In this document: piece after piece, positions 54,781 through 64,000 of the stretch
Layout of the letters: every line of letters begins with the position of its first letter
Numbering within the stretch: position 1 is the first letter of the stretch
Origin: Oceanibium sediminis
Lineage (GTDB): Bacteria; Pseudomonadota; Alphaproteobacteria; Rhodobacterales; Rhodobacteraceae
Reading direction: 5' to 3'
Assembly (NCBI RefSeq): GCF_003265325.1
Contig: NZ_QGNX01000001.1
Coordinates: forward strand, 682,001 to 746,000
DNA: 64,000 nucleotides
The notes under the pieces: generated by a model
Databases searched by the model: none
Told to the model about the DNA's origin: nothing
The model's input: the letters and a program-made list of their open reading frames with translations, nothing else
Program-made: the position numbers and the translations under genes

Positions 54781-57386
54781 CCCGGCTGTTCGCCGCCCTG
54801 AGCGTGCTGCTCGCCCTGCTCGCGACCCCGTCCCTGGCGCAGTGGCGCACGACGCAGATCACGCCGGTTCCGCCAGATCAGTTCGACCTGATGTCGGACG
54901 AACAGGGCTTCGGCGAAGACATCAATTTCGTTCTCACGAGCCGTGACGACCTGATCAAGGATGCCCCGAACTACTTCGCAGAGTTGATCCCGATCGTGGA
55001 GAGCGACCTGAAAAAGCTCAAGGACGCGAATTTCAAGCATCCGATCTCTCGCCCTCTGATGGACGAGGTTTTGAACGACAACCTCTATATCCCCATCGTG
55101 TGGGTGAACAAGACGGACCCGACCGCGGCGCCGGCGGGTCAGACCTGTGAAGTGCGCAACAGCGTGATTGCGGGCCTGGTCTATCTTTCGCAGTCCGAGA
55201 TCAACAACGCCTATGACTTCCCCCGGCTCGAACGGGCGTGGCAGAGCGGAGGGGCCCGTCGGCAGCAAGCGCTCGACCTGATCTCCACGCTTACGATCCA
55301 TGAACTTACCCACGCGATCCAGAACACGTCCTGGACGCCAAAGTGCGAAGTCAGCGGCCTTGAGAAGTGGATCATTGAAGGCACTGCCGATGCGGTCGCC
55401 TTCTACCTGTTCACGAAGCGCCGCCCGACCGGCCTTGAAGACTACCCGACGGCGCGCAGCAAGCGCGACTGGACCATCAGCATGAACAAGGTAACGAGCA
55501 ACGCCAGCATCGCCTACGCGGTCGCATCCTTCTACCGCTACCTCATGGAGGCGAGCGAAGGCGGGCACAACAACGGTGGGCTGGCCGTGGTGAAGGACAT
55601 CTTCGACACGAACCGGACCACGCTCGCCGCGGACCCGGTCGGCGAACTGGACAAGATCATCACCCGTTACGCGGGGAAGGATCTGAAGGGCGGCCCCCGG
55701 ACCCTTTACAACGTGCTGCCGGAATTCCTGACGGAATACGCGTCCTACGGCGGCAGCCGCTACAAGACCCACCGTCCGACACCCAGCGTCACGGCCGCGC
55801 TAGACCACAAGACATGGCTTGGTGACACGTTTCCGGATTGCGACCAGAACACCGCGACGATCGACCACTCGGCCAATGCCAGCGTCGATGTCGTGAAGAT
55901 GACCGTGAACGCGCTGGCCGGCGCCTGCCTGAAGGTCGAGTGGAAGGGCGTGAAACAGCCGGTGACGCTTCAGTTCTTCGCGGACAACATCCCCAACCAT
56001 CACGGCGACCTGCATATCGGCCAGGCGGTTCGCAAAGATTCCACCGGCACCGACCATTGCTGGTCTGCGATCCAGGGGTTCAACACACGGTTGGAGGATG
56101 TTTCTGTCACGAAGTGCATCCTGTCCCGCGCGACGCCGCTGGTGGGCTCGAACAAGACGCCCGACACAAAGGTTGCGATGTGGAACCTCGACATGCCGAT
56201 AGAGGGCTCGGGCGAGGCCTACATGATCGTTTCAAACATCGCTGCCAAGCCCGCCACGTCCCAGGATCACACGTTCGAGATGACGGTCGGGGCCTTGAAC
56301 GTCGACTACCAGCTGGCCGCCGTGACCCCCCGCGCGCCCGCGGGCACACCCCCGGTGGAACGCGGCCTGGCCAATCTGGACGCGCGTCTTCACGTCTTCA
56401 GCGGCAACGGCAATCGCGGGCTGTTCGACGGCCGGGTCATCGACGGCTCCGGCCCGGATTTCGACCTGCCCTCGGATGTGTTCGGGAACGGCGCGGACCA
56501 GGGCTTGCTGAGCTTCGTGCGTGGGTCGAACTACTGGGTTGGCGTTCTCAGCAACGAGGGCGCCGCGCAGGACCCCAACGACGCTGCCTTCATCTTCAAG
56601 GACCCGGGCGGGATGGAAACCAACTTCCAGACGCCCGGCGGGCTCGGCACCATGCCCATGATGGCCATCATGCAGGCCACGCCGGTGTCTGGCGGCACGA
56701 TCGCCGATATCGGGCGTGCCCAGCAATGCGGGCGCAGTTTCAGCCCCGACATCAAGATCGAAGCGGTCACCAAGAAAGAGCTGGTCTTCATGGTCGAGGG
56801 CGACCTTTTCGACATGTCCCGCGCCATGTCGTCGGGGGCCACGTCCGGGTGCGGGGCAATCGATGCCGCCTTCGTCGAACGCGCGAAGTTCACCGTCTCG
56901 CTTCCCTACGGCCCGCTCTATGACGGCAGTTCCACGATCACGCCCCAGATGCCGCCCGGACAAGCCTCGCACGAGGCGAACTTCCCCGACGGCCCCGCCT
57001 ATGGCGGCATCGCCACCGCCCGCAGCTACGCGGAAGGTGGATCCGGTCCGACTGGTCTGAGCGGCGGATCGGGTGGCGGCGGCTCCGGCGGGGGCGGTTC
57101 CGGCGGCCCCTCAGGCGGCGGATCGGGGGGTGAGAATACCACGGGCGAGATCTGCTCGTGTACCTGCCCCCGACCCGCCATCGCGCTCTCGGCGAGCTGT
57201 AGCGCCCAGTGCAAGGCAACGTGGTCCGCGTGCCCGGCCACCGATATGGCGGACCTAGAACCGCCCCGGGTTCGGTTCGATCGCCTGTTGGACGACAGCG
57301 CCCTCACGCCGGGCCAGCGAAAACTGCTCGGCGCGGATTTCGAGGCGCTGTCCCCGGCCACGCAGGACTACCTGCTGGGCCGGTAG
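54777..57386 (+). CDS. large secreted gluzincin-like metallopeptidase
   Basis: An 869-residue protein. Signal peptide cleaved near SLAQ (residue 22). Zinc motif HELTH (175-179) within LISTLTIHELTHAIQ, and a probable third ligand E201 in WIIEGTADAVAFY, 22 residues after the second His. Residues about 360-740 are beta-rich with several cysteines and no catalytic motif I recognise. A Gly/Ser linker (about 755-785) then leads to CSCTCPRP (near 792) and a helical tail ending YLLGR. Probably cleaves extracellular or wall-associated protein. The HExxH-plus-EGTADA arrangement resembles MA-clan peptidases, but no named family matched by eye. Confidence 0.75.
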   Translation: MTRLFAALSVLLALLATPSLAQWRTTQITPVPPDQFDLMSDEQGFGEDINFVLTSRDDLIKDAPNYFAELIPIVESDLKKLKDANFKHPISRPLMDEVLNDNLYIPIVWVNKTDPTAAPAGQTCEVRNSVIAGLVYLSQSEINNAYDFPRLERAWQSGGARRQQALDLISTLTIHELTHAIQNTSWTPKCEVSGLEKWIIEGTADAVAFYLFTKRRPTGLEDYPTARSKRDWTISMNKVTSNASIAYAVASFYRYLMEASEGGHNNGGLAVVKDIFDTNRTTLAADPVGELDKIITRYAGKDLKGGPRTLYNVLPEFLTEYASYGGSRYKTHRPTPSVTAALDHKTWLGDTFPDCDQNTATIDHSANASVDVVKMTVNALAGACLKVEWKGVKQPVTLQFFADNIPNHHGDLHIGQAVRKDSTGTDHCWSAIQGFNTRLEDVSVTKCILSRATPLVGSNKTPDTKVAMWNLDMPIEGSGEAYMIVSNIAAKPATSQDHTFEMTVGALNVDYQLAAVTPRAPAGTPPVERGLANLDARLHVFSGNGNRGLFDGRVIDGSGPDFDLPSDVFGNGADQGLLSFVRGSNYWVGVLSNEGAAQDPNDAAFIFKDPGGMETNFQTPGGLGTMPMMAIMQATPVSGGTIADIGRAQQCGRSFSPDIKIEAVTKKELVFMVEGDLFDMSRAMSSGATSGCGAIDAAFVERAKFTVSLPYGPLYDGSSTITPQMPPGQASHEANFPDGPAYGGIATARSYAEGGSGPTGLSGGSGGGGSGGGGSGGPSGGGSGGENTTGEICSCTCPRPAIALSASCSAQCKATWSACPATDMADLEPPRVRFDRLLDDSALTPGQRKLLGADFEALSPATQDYLLGR

Positions 57387-57428
57387 GTGCCGGCAGGGGG
57401 CCTTCGAGAGGTGGCGTCAGACCATGGC

Positions 57429-58607
57429 TCAGGTCTGGGCGCTTCCCATGCGCGCAACAATCTTCGGGGCCAGGATCGCCACACCCCCGAGTAGCGGGCT
57501 GGCAAGGAGGATCGCCCAGATCGCGCTGTGTGTTTCCACGATGGACCCCATCAGTGGCGGAACCGCGAACAGCGCAAGAAGCGAGATCAGCGAATAGGAC
57601 GCCATGGTTTTCGTCGCAGAGCGCGTCGGATGACGCATCGCCAGGGTCGTCGCCACGGGGGCCGCCAGGGCGACGCCGGCCCCGATCAGGCTGAACCCGG
57701 CGAACAGGAATCCAAGGCCGAACGGAAAGCGTGGTCCAAGCACCGCCAATAGGATTCCGAGCAAGGTGACAACCGCCATCCAGCGGATCAGCACCCGGAC
57801 TCTCACGCGCTGGCGCAGGTCATCACCGACCATGCGCGCGGTGAACATGCCGAAGGTGAAGGCGGCATAGATCTGTGCCGCCGCGTTCGCGCCCAGGGCA
57901 AGCTCGTCGCGCAGGTAGAACATGGACCAATCATAGATCACGCCCTCGGTTATGCTGAACCCCGCGACCAGCAACAGCAGGCAAAGGACGAACGCATCCG
58001 GTTTCGCGAACCTCGGCCCGCCGTCCGGCACCGCCCCCATGGGTTCCGGATCCCCGACGCGCAGGACCAGGAACAGGACGAGAGGCAGCGTCAGAAGGCC
58101 CAGCCAGATCAACTCGACAGCGGCCGTCATGCCCATGCTGGCGGCCTGCCCCCCGAGTATGGCGCCCACGAACAGGCCCGCCGACCAGAACCCATGGCTC
58201 TTGGAGATGACGTTCTTTCCGCTGCGCTCCTCGACGCGGGCCGCGATGAGGTTCTTGGCCACCTCCATCACGGCCATCGCGAACCCGTATCCAAACAGCG
58301 GAAGCGCCAACCCCCAGAAGCCCGGCGCCAACAGGCCGGACGCGGCGACCGGAAGGCAGACCGTCGCGCCCAGAAGCATTACCCCCGCCACGGGGCGGGC
58401 CCCGAAACGATCGATCAATCGCGCGGAAAAGGGGAATCCGACAAGCGTCCCGCCGGTCTGCGCAAGAAGCGCGACACCAAGGGCCGAGGGCGGGATGCCC
58501 TGCGCTGCGCTGATCTCCGGCAGGCGGGAATACAGGGTCACATACAACACCGCATTGGCGAAAAAAATGCAGGCAGGCAGAAGGGTGAGGGGCAGGATAA
58601 GAGGCAT
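57429..58607 (-). CDS. MFS transporter
   Basis: A 392-residue permease with about 12 hydrophobic helices and the MFS loop-2/3 motif region GFPFSARLIDRFGARPVAG. The central loop is short. Substrate not inferable from sequence. It diverges from the ABC importer operon, sharing a 203-nt intergenic region that includes the Pho-box-like site. It ends 42 nt from the stop of the convergent metallopeptidase gene. Confidence 0.88.
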   Translation of the reverse strand: MPLILPLTLLPACIFFANAVLYVTLYSRLPEISAAQGIPPSALGVALLAQTGGTLVGFPFSARLIDRFGARPVAGVMLLGATVCLPVAASGLLAPGFWGLALPLFGYGFAMAVMEVAKNLIAARVEERSGKNVISKSHGFWSAGLFVGAILGGQAASMGMTAAVELIWLGLLTLPLVLFLVLRVGDPEPMGAVPDGGPRFAKPDAFVLCLLLLVAGFSITEGVIYDWSMFYLRDELALGANAAAQIYAAFTFGMFTARMVGDDLRQRVRVRVLIRWMAVVTLLGILLAVLGPRFPFGLGFLFAGFSLIGAGVALAAPVATTLAMRHPTRSATKTMASYSLISLLALFAVPPLMGSIVETHSAIWAILLASPLLGGVAILAPKIVARMGSAQT

Positions 58608-58689
58608 GGAGAGGTCCGGTGATCTGAGCGGCCCGCGTGCTCAATCACCATTCGCCAGACCTGTCAAAGCAGGAATGACGATGCTGGCA

Positions 58690-58718
58690 ACTTCATCAAT
58701 CTGTCATCTAACCATCGC
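58690..58718 (+). promoter_or_regulatory. Pho-box-like direct repeats upstream of the ABC/GDPD operon
   Basis: A perfect CTGTCAT (58701-58707) is followed after 4 nt by CCATCGC (58712-58718; 4 of 7 matches to CTGTCAC). It is preceded at the same 11-bp period by ACTTCAT (58690-58696; 4 of 7). PhoB binds two or more CTGTCAT-like 7-mers spaced by 4 AT-rich bases. A further CTGTCAA lies at 58661-58667 but is out of phase. The site is about 90 nt before the binding-protein start. The match is partial. Confidence 0.4.
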
Positions 58719-58810
58719 AAAAGATGAACAATTCTCGCCTAGCTCGCACCCTGTCCTGTTCGCCGGGTTCCTTCCGGCGGATGCTCCAAACGACCATGAC
58801 AGGAATACCT

Positions 58811-59968
58811 ATGACCGCACATCTTTCCCGCCGAGGCCTGCTCCGGGCGGCCGCTGCTTCGTCCATCACGCTGGCCATGCCGCGCATCGCGTTCGCGGCC
58901 GATGGCTTCGTCAACGTGTACACCGGCTCGGACAGCAACATCTCGGATTTCTGGACCAACGTGATCCTGCCGGGCTTTCATGAGACGCACGCCGACGCGA
59001 AAGTCCGCGTGGTTGACGCGGGCGACGGCGCGGGCCTTCGCGCCATCGCGGATCGCGCCATGGCCGCGCTGGGCACGGACAACGATCCGCAGGTCGACCT
59101 GCTCGAAGCCTTTGTCCCGGACGAGACCGAGGGCTCCATCGAAGCCGGTCTTTGGGTGAACTTCACCGAGGCGGGCCTGGCTGGCCTGGACATGGTGAAC
59201 CCTGCCGCAAGGCAGACGGATTTCGATCTTCCCTATCGCGGCAGCCAGGTGCTTCTGGCCTATGACGCGACCCGCGTGTCCGCCGAAGAGGCCCCGAAAA
59301 CCTGGGACGAATTGACCGCATGGATTCACGCCAATCCCGGCCAGTTCATCTATAACCGCCCGGACAAGGGCGGCTCCGGCGGCAACTTCGTGCGCCGTGC
59401 AATCCACGAGGCCAATGGCCGCGATCCGCGGAAATTCACGCTCGACAACTACTCCGAGGCCTATGCCGCCGAAACGCTTCCCGGTGCCTGGGACATCCTG
59501 AAGGGCCTTGCCCCCAGCCTGTACGAAGGCGGCGCCTACAGCTCTGGCAACACGCAATCGATCCAGCTTCTGTCACAAGGCGTCGTCACGATGACGCCGG
59601 TGTGGTCCGATCAGGTTCTTCAGGCGCTCAGCATGGGCGTTCTGCCGGAAACGACGGGCCTCGTTCAACTGCAGGACCTTGCGCTTTGCGGCGGGTTCAG
59701 CCGTATCACCGTGCCGACGAACGCCAGGAACCTGGACGTTGCGATGCAGCTTGTGACCTACGTTCTGTCCAAAGAGGTCCAGTCCAAGATCATCACCGAG
59801 CTTGGCGGCTTTCCCGGCGTGTCCTGGGACCATGTCGATCCCGCCCTTCGCGCGAAATACGCGGACGTCATCCCCGCCACCATCCCGACGTTCCCGGCGG
59901 GCGACTGGGACGCGGCGATCAACGATGGCTGGTATCGCAACGTCGCGCCCGGCATCGCGCGCAGCTGA
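58811..59968 (+). CDS. Tat-exported ABC substrate-binding protein, AfuA/PotD-like
   Basis: A 385-residue family 1 binding protein. ATG 58811 follows AGGA. The N-terminus has a twin-arginine signal SRRGLLRAAAAS, cleaved near AFA-AD (residue 29). The mature part begins FVNVYTGSDSNISDFW, the first strand typical of iron/organophosphate/putrescine-type receptors. Tat export suggests folding, perhaps with ligand or metal, before export. Some relatives bind sugar phosphates or aminoethylphosphonate, which fits the GDPD and phosphatase genes downstream. Ligand unproven. Confidence 0.85.
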   Translation: MTAHLSRRGLLRAAAASSITLAMPRIAFAADGFVNVYTGSDSNISDFWTNVILPGFHETHADAKVRVVDAGDGAGLRAIADRAMAALGTDNDPQVDLLEAFVPDETEGSIEAGLWVNFTEAGLAGLDMVNPAARQTDFDLPYRGSQVLLAYDATRVSAEEAPKTWDELTAWIHANPGQFIYNRPDKGGSGGNFVRRAIHEANGRDPRKFTLDNYSEAYAAETLPGAWDILKGLAPSLYEGGAYSSGNTQSIQLLSQGVVTMTPVWSDQVLQALSMGVLPETTGLVQLQDLALCGGFSRITVPTNARNLDVAMQLVTYVLSKEVQSKIITELGGFPGVSWDHVDPALRAKYADVIPATIPTFPAGDWDAAINDGWYRNVAPGIARS

Positions 59969-59985
59969 GGCCGGAACCACGATCA

Positions 59986-60879
59986 ATGACGCACACTTCA
60001 TCCTCCGGCACGGTCCGGAAGGGTGGCACGGCGAAACGTAACGGAAGGGGGCTTACGGGCCTCCTTCTCGTTTCTGCGCCGGTCGCACTTCTGGGCTGGC
60101 TCATCATCTACCCGATCTTCAACGCCGTGGCGCGGACGCTGTTCACCGCGGGGGATGAGGGGCTTCACTTCAGCCTCGACACCTATCAGCGGTTCTTCAC
60201 GGACGGCTACGCGCTCAACAACCTGTGGCTGACGCTTTGGGTCACCGCGGTCTGCGCGGCCTGCCTGATGGCGATCTGTCTGCCGCTGGCGCTGTACCTG
60301 CGTTTCGCCAAAAGCCGCGTTGCGGCGGTGGTGCAGGGGCTTGCCCTGTTTCCGATGTTCGTACCCTCGGTCATCCTGGCCTATGCGCTGATCCGCACGA
60401 TCGGCCCGAACGGTGGCGTGGACCTGGTGCTGAACGCCGTGGGCCTGCCGAAGATCAATTCGCCCTATCTTACCCCATGGGGGCCGGTGATCGGGCTGGT
60501 CTGGGACAACATCCCGCTGACGACACTGATGCTGGTCGCGGGCCTTGGCGGCGTATCCGACAACGCGGTCGAGGCCGCGCGGGACGCGGGCGCACGGCGG
60601 TTTGCCCTTTTGCGCTACATCATCCTGCCGCAGATCGGCAACGCGATGCTGGTGGTGCTGTCGTTCACCGTCCTCGGCATATTCTCGGCGTTCACGCTTC
60701 CTTACGTGCTTGGCCCGGCATCCCCTGAAATGATGGGGCCCTTCATGCAGCGCACCTTCTCGCAGCTTTCGGATTCGCGCATGGCGGTCACTCAGGCCGT
60801 TATCACCTTTGCCATTTGTGCCTGTTTCGGGGCGTTCTACGTCCGCTCCATCGCCAAGAACCGGGAGGCCCGCCGATGA
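59986..60879 (+). CDS. ABC transporter permease, PotB-like
   Basis: A 297-residue inner-membrane subunit with about six helices and the EAA motif VEAARDAGARRFALLRYIILP. A basic cytoplasmic N-terminus (RKGGTAKRNGRG) precedes TM1. ATG 59986 lies 17 nt after the binding-protein stop, and the stop overlaps the next permease start (ATGA). Pairs with the following permease. Confidence 0.9.
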   Translation: MTHTSSSGTVRKGGTAKRNGRGLTGLLLVSAPVALLGWLIIYPIFNAVARTLFTAGDEGLHFSLDTYQRFFTDGYALNNLWLTLWVTAVCAACLMAICLPLALYLRFAKSRVAAVVQGLALFPMFVPSVILAYALIRTIGPNGGVDLVLNAVGLPKINSPYLTPWGPVIGLVWDNIPLTTLMLVAGLGGVSDNAVEAARDAGARRFALLRYIILPQIGNAMLVVLSFTVLGIFSAFTLPYVLGPASPEMMGPFMQRTFSQLSDSRMAVTQAVITFAICACFGAFYVRSIAKNREARR

Positions 60880-61739
60880 CCACCGCAGATCTTACGCTTG
60901 CCGCGCGGCAAGAGCCGACAGTCCCCACGCGCAAGACAAAGCGCATCGATTGGCTTGGCTTGGCGATCACGCTGGCGCTTGGCATTGTCGTGGTGGTGCC
61001 GCTTGTCGTCGTCGCCATCTGGGCCTTTGCCGAAGTGTGGCGCTACCCCAGCATTTTGCCCCAGGAATTCGGGCTGCGGTTCTGGGAGGCGACGCTGTCG
61101 CGCCCGGACGTCTGGCAGGCCATGTCCCTGTCGATCCGGCTGTCCCTGACCGTCACGCTGCTGTCCGCCGTGATCTGCCTGCCGGCCGCCTATGCCTTTG
61201 CGCGGCTGGATTTTCCGGGGCGCAACCTGCTGTTCCTGTCGTTCCTCGCCTCGCACGCCTTCCCGAAATTCGGGCTGCTGGTCGCGATCGCCAGCATCTT
61301 CCTCAATCTTGGCCTTGTCTCGACATTCTGGGGCGTGGTCCTGATCCAACTCGTGGGCACGCTCATGATGATGATCTGGATTCCCGTCGCCGCTTTCCAG
61401 AACGTGGACCGCGCCATGGAAGAGGCCGCCCGTGACGCCGGCGCCGGGCCCCTGCGCGTGTTCTGGTCCGTGAGCCTGCCACAGGCCGCACCGACCATCG
61501 GCGCGGCAGTCCTTCTGAGCTTTGTCGGAACCTTCTACGAGACCGAGGGCGCCTGGCTTATCGGCGCGCCGGAAATCCGCACCATGCCGGTGCTCATGAT
61601 CACCTTCATCAACAACCAGATCGTCGTGCAATACGGCGCGGTGCTGTCGGTCCTCTTGTGGGTCCCAAGCTTTTTCGCGCTTATGTTCAGCCGTCGCCTT
61701 GTCGGCTCTTCGTCCTTTGCAAAGGGCTTCGGCGTCTAA
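60876..61739 (+). CDS. ABC transporter permease, PotC-like
   Basis: A 287-residue inner-membrane subunit with six helices and EAA motif MEEAARDAGAGPLRVFWSVSLP. ATG 60876 chosen from the 4-nt overlap with the previous gene. Second half of the transmembrane channel; the ATPase gene begins 10 nt later. Confidence 0.9.
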   Translation: MTTADLTLAARQEPTVPTRKTKRIDWLGLAITLALGIVVVVPLVVVAIWAFAEVWRYPSILPQEFGLRFWEATLSRPDVWQAMSLSIRLSLTVTLLSAVICLPAAYAFARLDFPGRNLLFLSFLASHAFPKFGLLVAIASIFLNLGLVSTFWGVVLIQLVGTLMMMIWIPVAAFQNVDRAMEEAARDAGAGPLRVFWSVSLPQAAPTIGAAVLLSFVGTFYETEGAWLIGAPEIRTMPVLMITFINNQIVVQYGAVLSVLLWVPSFFALMFSRRLVGSSSFAKGFGV

Positions 61740-61749
61740 GGAAACTCCC

Positions 61750-62806
<1,057 letters not shown>

Positions 62807-62814
<8 letters not shown>

Positions 62815-63643
62815 GGCCCCGATTGCACTGGACCATGCGAAAGGTCGGACGTGGTTGAAATGGCACCGCGGGCGCAAACGGGCCGCGGACATGGAGTTCG
62901 ATCCGGACCGGATCGTCGAGGGGATGCGCTGCGGCGCCTCCGTGGAAATCGACATTGTGCGACATGCGGGCGGCGGCTTCGCCGTTCTGCATGACGAGAC
63001 ATTGGACCGCGCCACGACAGGCACCGGACTGGTGGCGGATGCAACACATGCCTGTCTGCGCGGCCACACGCGCCGCGACAATGACGGGCGCGCGACCGAC
63101 ACGCGCATTGCCCTTCTGTCCGACCTGTGCGCCAGCCTGTCCGAAACCGTGATCGGCACCGGCGCGCTCTTGCAGCTGGACCTGAAGGAGACATCCGCAA
63201 CGCTGACAGCGGCGGATTGCCTGGCGTTTGCCCGGGCCGTCAGGCCGGTTCAGCGCCACGTCATCCTGTCGGGCGGGGACGCAATGGCCGTCGCGCAGCT
63301 CGCGAATGCCCTGCCGGACATGCAAATCGGCCATGATCCTTGCCATTTCGGCACGATGGACAGGCTCAAAGCCTCTGGCGACGATGCGGAGTTCGTGGCG
63401 CGGGCGATGGAAGAGGCAGGGCGTGCGGGGCTGATCTATCTTGATATCGGCCTCATCCTCGATGCGCTGGGCCGCGAGTTCGACATGATCGCGGCGTTTC
63501 ATGCCAGGGGCAGGCGCATCGATGCCTATACCATCAGGGCAGTCACCCCCGAGACCGTGCGCCTGTGCCAACAGCTGGTCGAACTGGGTGTGGACCAGAT
63601 CACGACCGACGATCCCGAGGGTCTCTATTCGGCGCTTCGTTAG
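62807..63643 (+). CDS. glycerophosphodiester phosphodiesterase family protein
   Basis: A 278-residue TIM-barrel GDPD without signal peptide, so it acts on imported substrate. It hydrolyses glycerophosphodiesters to glycerol 3-phosphate and an alcohol. Seen: WHRGRKRA (the usual HRG catalytic start), EIDIVRHAGGGFAVLHDETLDR (metal-binding E-x-D and HD, split over about 47-67), LLQLDLKE and the C-terminal VDQITTDDPEGL. All key motifs are intact. It is the fifth gene of the ABC operon, coupled by an 8-nt overlap. Convergent with the IMPase-like gene (4-nt overlap). Confidence 0.92.
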
Positions 63644-64000
63644 TCCCTGAAGCCATCCAGCAGCCACGGATGCAGCCCGGCGCTTCCCGCGAGGATGGCG
63701 CCGGGGGCCTTGATCTCTTCTCCGTCGAAGCCGGTCACGATGCCGCCTGCCTCACGCAGGATGAGGACTGAGGCGCCGTAGTCGTTCAGTCCCAGCATGT
63801 CTTCGAAGAAACCGTCCAGGCGCCCGGCCGCCACGTAGGCGATGGAAAGCGCGGAACTCCCGAGGCGACGCACGCCGGACGTGCTGTCCATCGCGCGGCG
63901 CAGGGCACGGTGATAGACCTCTTCCGACACGGACTGCACCTGCCCCCTGATCGGAAGCCCGGCGCCGACGACGGTGTTTTCAACGTCCGACGTGCCGCGC
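63640..64000 (-). CDS. inositol monophosphatase-family protein, 5' end outside window
   Basis: The C-terminal 120 residues of an IMPase-fold Mg-dependent phosphatase; the start lies beyond the right edge. Seen: VVGAGLPIRG, GVRRLGSSALSIAYVAAGRLDGFFE, LGLNDYGASVLILREAGG. The usual WD-x-AAG motif reads NDYGAS: the metal-ligand Asp is kept but Trp and both Ala are changed. In context it may dephosphorylate a sugar or inositol phosphate released from an imported phosphodiester. HisN or CysQ-like activities cannot be excluded without the N-terminus. Confidence 0.85.
   Translation of the reverse strand, partial: RGTSDVENTVVGAGLPIRGQVQSVSEEVYHRALRRAMDSTSGVRRLGSSALSIAYVAAGRLDGFFEDMLGLNDYGASVLILREAGGIVTGFDGEEIKAPGAILAGSAGLHPWLLDGFRD

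Noticed and set aside
40003-57400. Genomic island inserted at tRNA-Lys
   Set aside because: The region looks accessory and begins right after a tRNA, but there is no integrase gene and I found no repeat of the tRNA 3' end downstream.
57418-57437. CAGACC/GGTCTG hairpin between the metallopeptidase and MFS genes
   Set aside because: Only 6 bp and overlapping the MFS stop codon; too weak to call a terminator.

Overview
The window is a GC-rich chromosomal segment of an alphaproteobacterium, most likely a Rhodobacterales (Roseobacter-group) species. This assignment is an inference from gene content: Entner-Doudoroff genes, pntAB, a Cys-type formate dehydrogenase, many binding-protein ABC transporters and an exopolysaccharide locus. 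No taxonomic marker gene is present. There is no integrase, transposase or CRISPR array.

Layout. 1-4850: exopolysaccharide locus with a truncated glycosyltransferase, a flippase, a Wzc/ExoP-type chain-length kinase, and a divergent ExoY-type initiating sugar transferase. 4900-4977: tRNA-Arg(CCT). 5000-15520: a surface-glycosylation block with a TPR protein, a sulfotransferase-like protein, two giant glycosyltransferases whose GT2 and GT4 domains lie in opposite order, an unrecognised coiled-coil protein, and an unexpected 8-oxoguanine deaminase. 15500-23080: an aminotransferase, then a minus-strand zwf-edd-(PNPOx-like)-eda-pgi cluster with no pgl. 23300-30080: metK, a trypsin-like protease, a methyltransferase, pntB-pntA and a tiny membrane ORF. 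30080-37200: orphan formate dehydrogenase, MscS channel, GST, mtaB-dapF.

37380-39912 holds what I consider the most interesting system. An intact Slam-type outer-membrane lipoprotein translocon (type XI secretion) lies downstream of two tandem, related cargo-lipoprotein genes, and both cargo genes are damaged. Copy A keeps only a lipoprotein signal peptide fused to the last 46 residues of the barrel. Copy B has an in-frame amber codon. Both copies carry a matching 5' leader element, and both are followed by nearly identical 44-nt hairpins.

40003-40078: tRNA-Lys(TTT). 40300-53100: a peptide/amide catabolic region with two M81 (MlrC-like) metallopeptidases, ArgE-like and AbgB-like M20 hydrolases, an aspartoacylase-like enzyme and a five-gene peptide ABC transporter whose DppC-like permease carries a periplasmic insertion. 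53348-57386: a three-gene translationally coupled secreted cassette (peptidoglycan-binding protein, small exported protein, gluzincin-like metallopeptidase). 57429-64000: an MFS transporter diverging from an ABC importer, glycerophosphodiester phosphodiesterase and inositol-monophosphatase-family cluster. A Pho-box-like site lies in its promoter region, suggesting scavenging of organic phosphodiesters.
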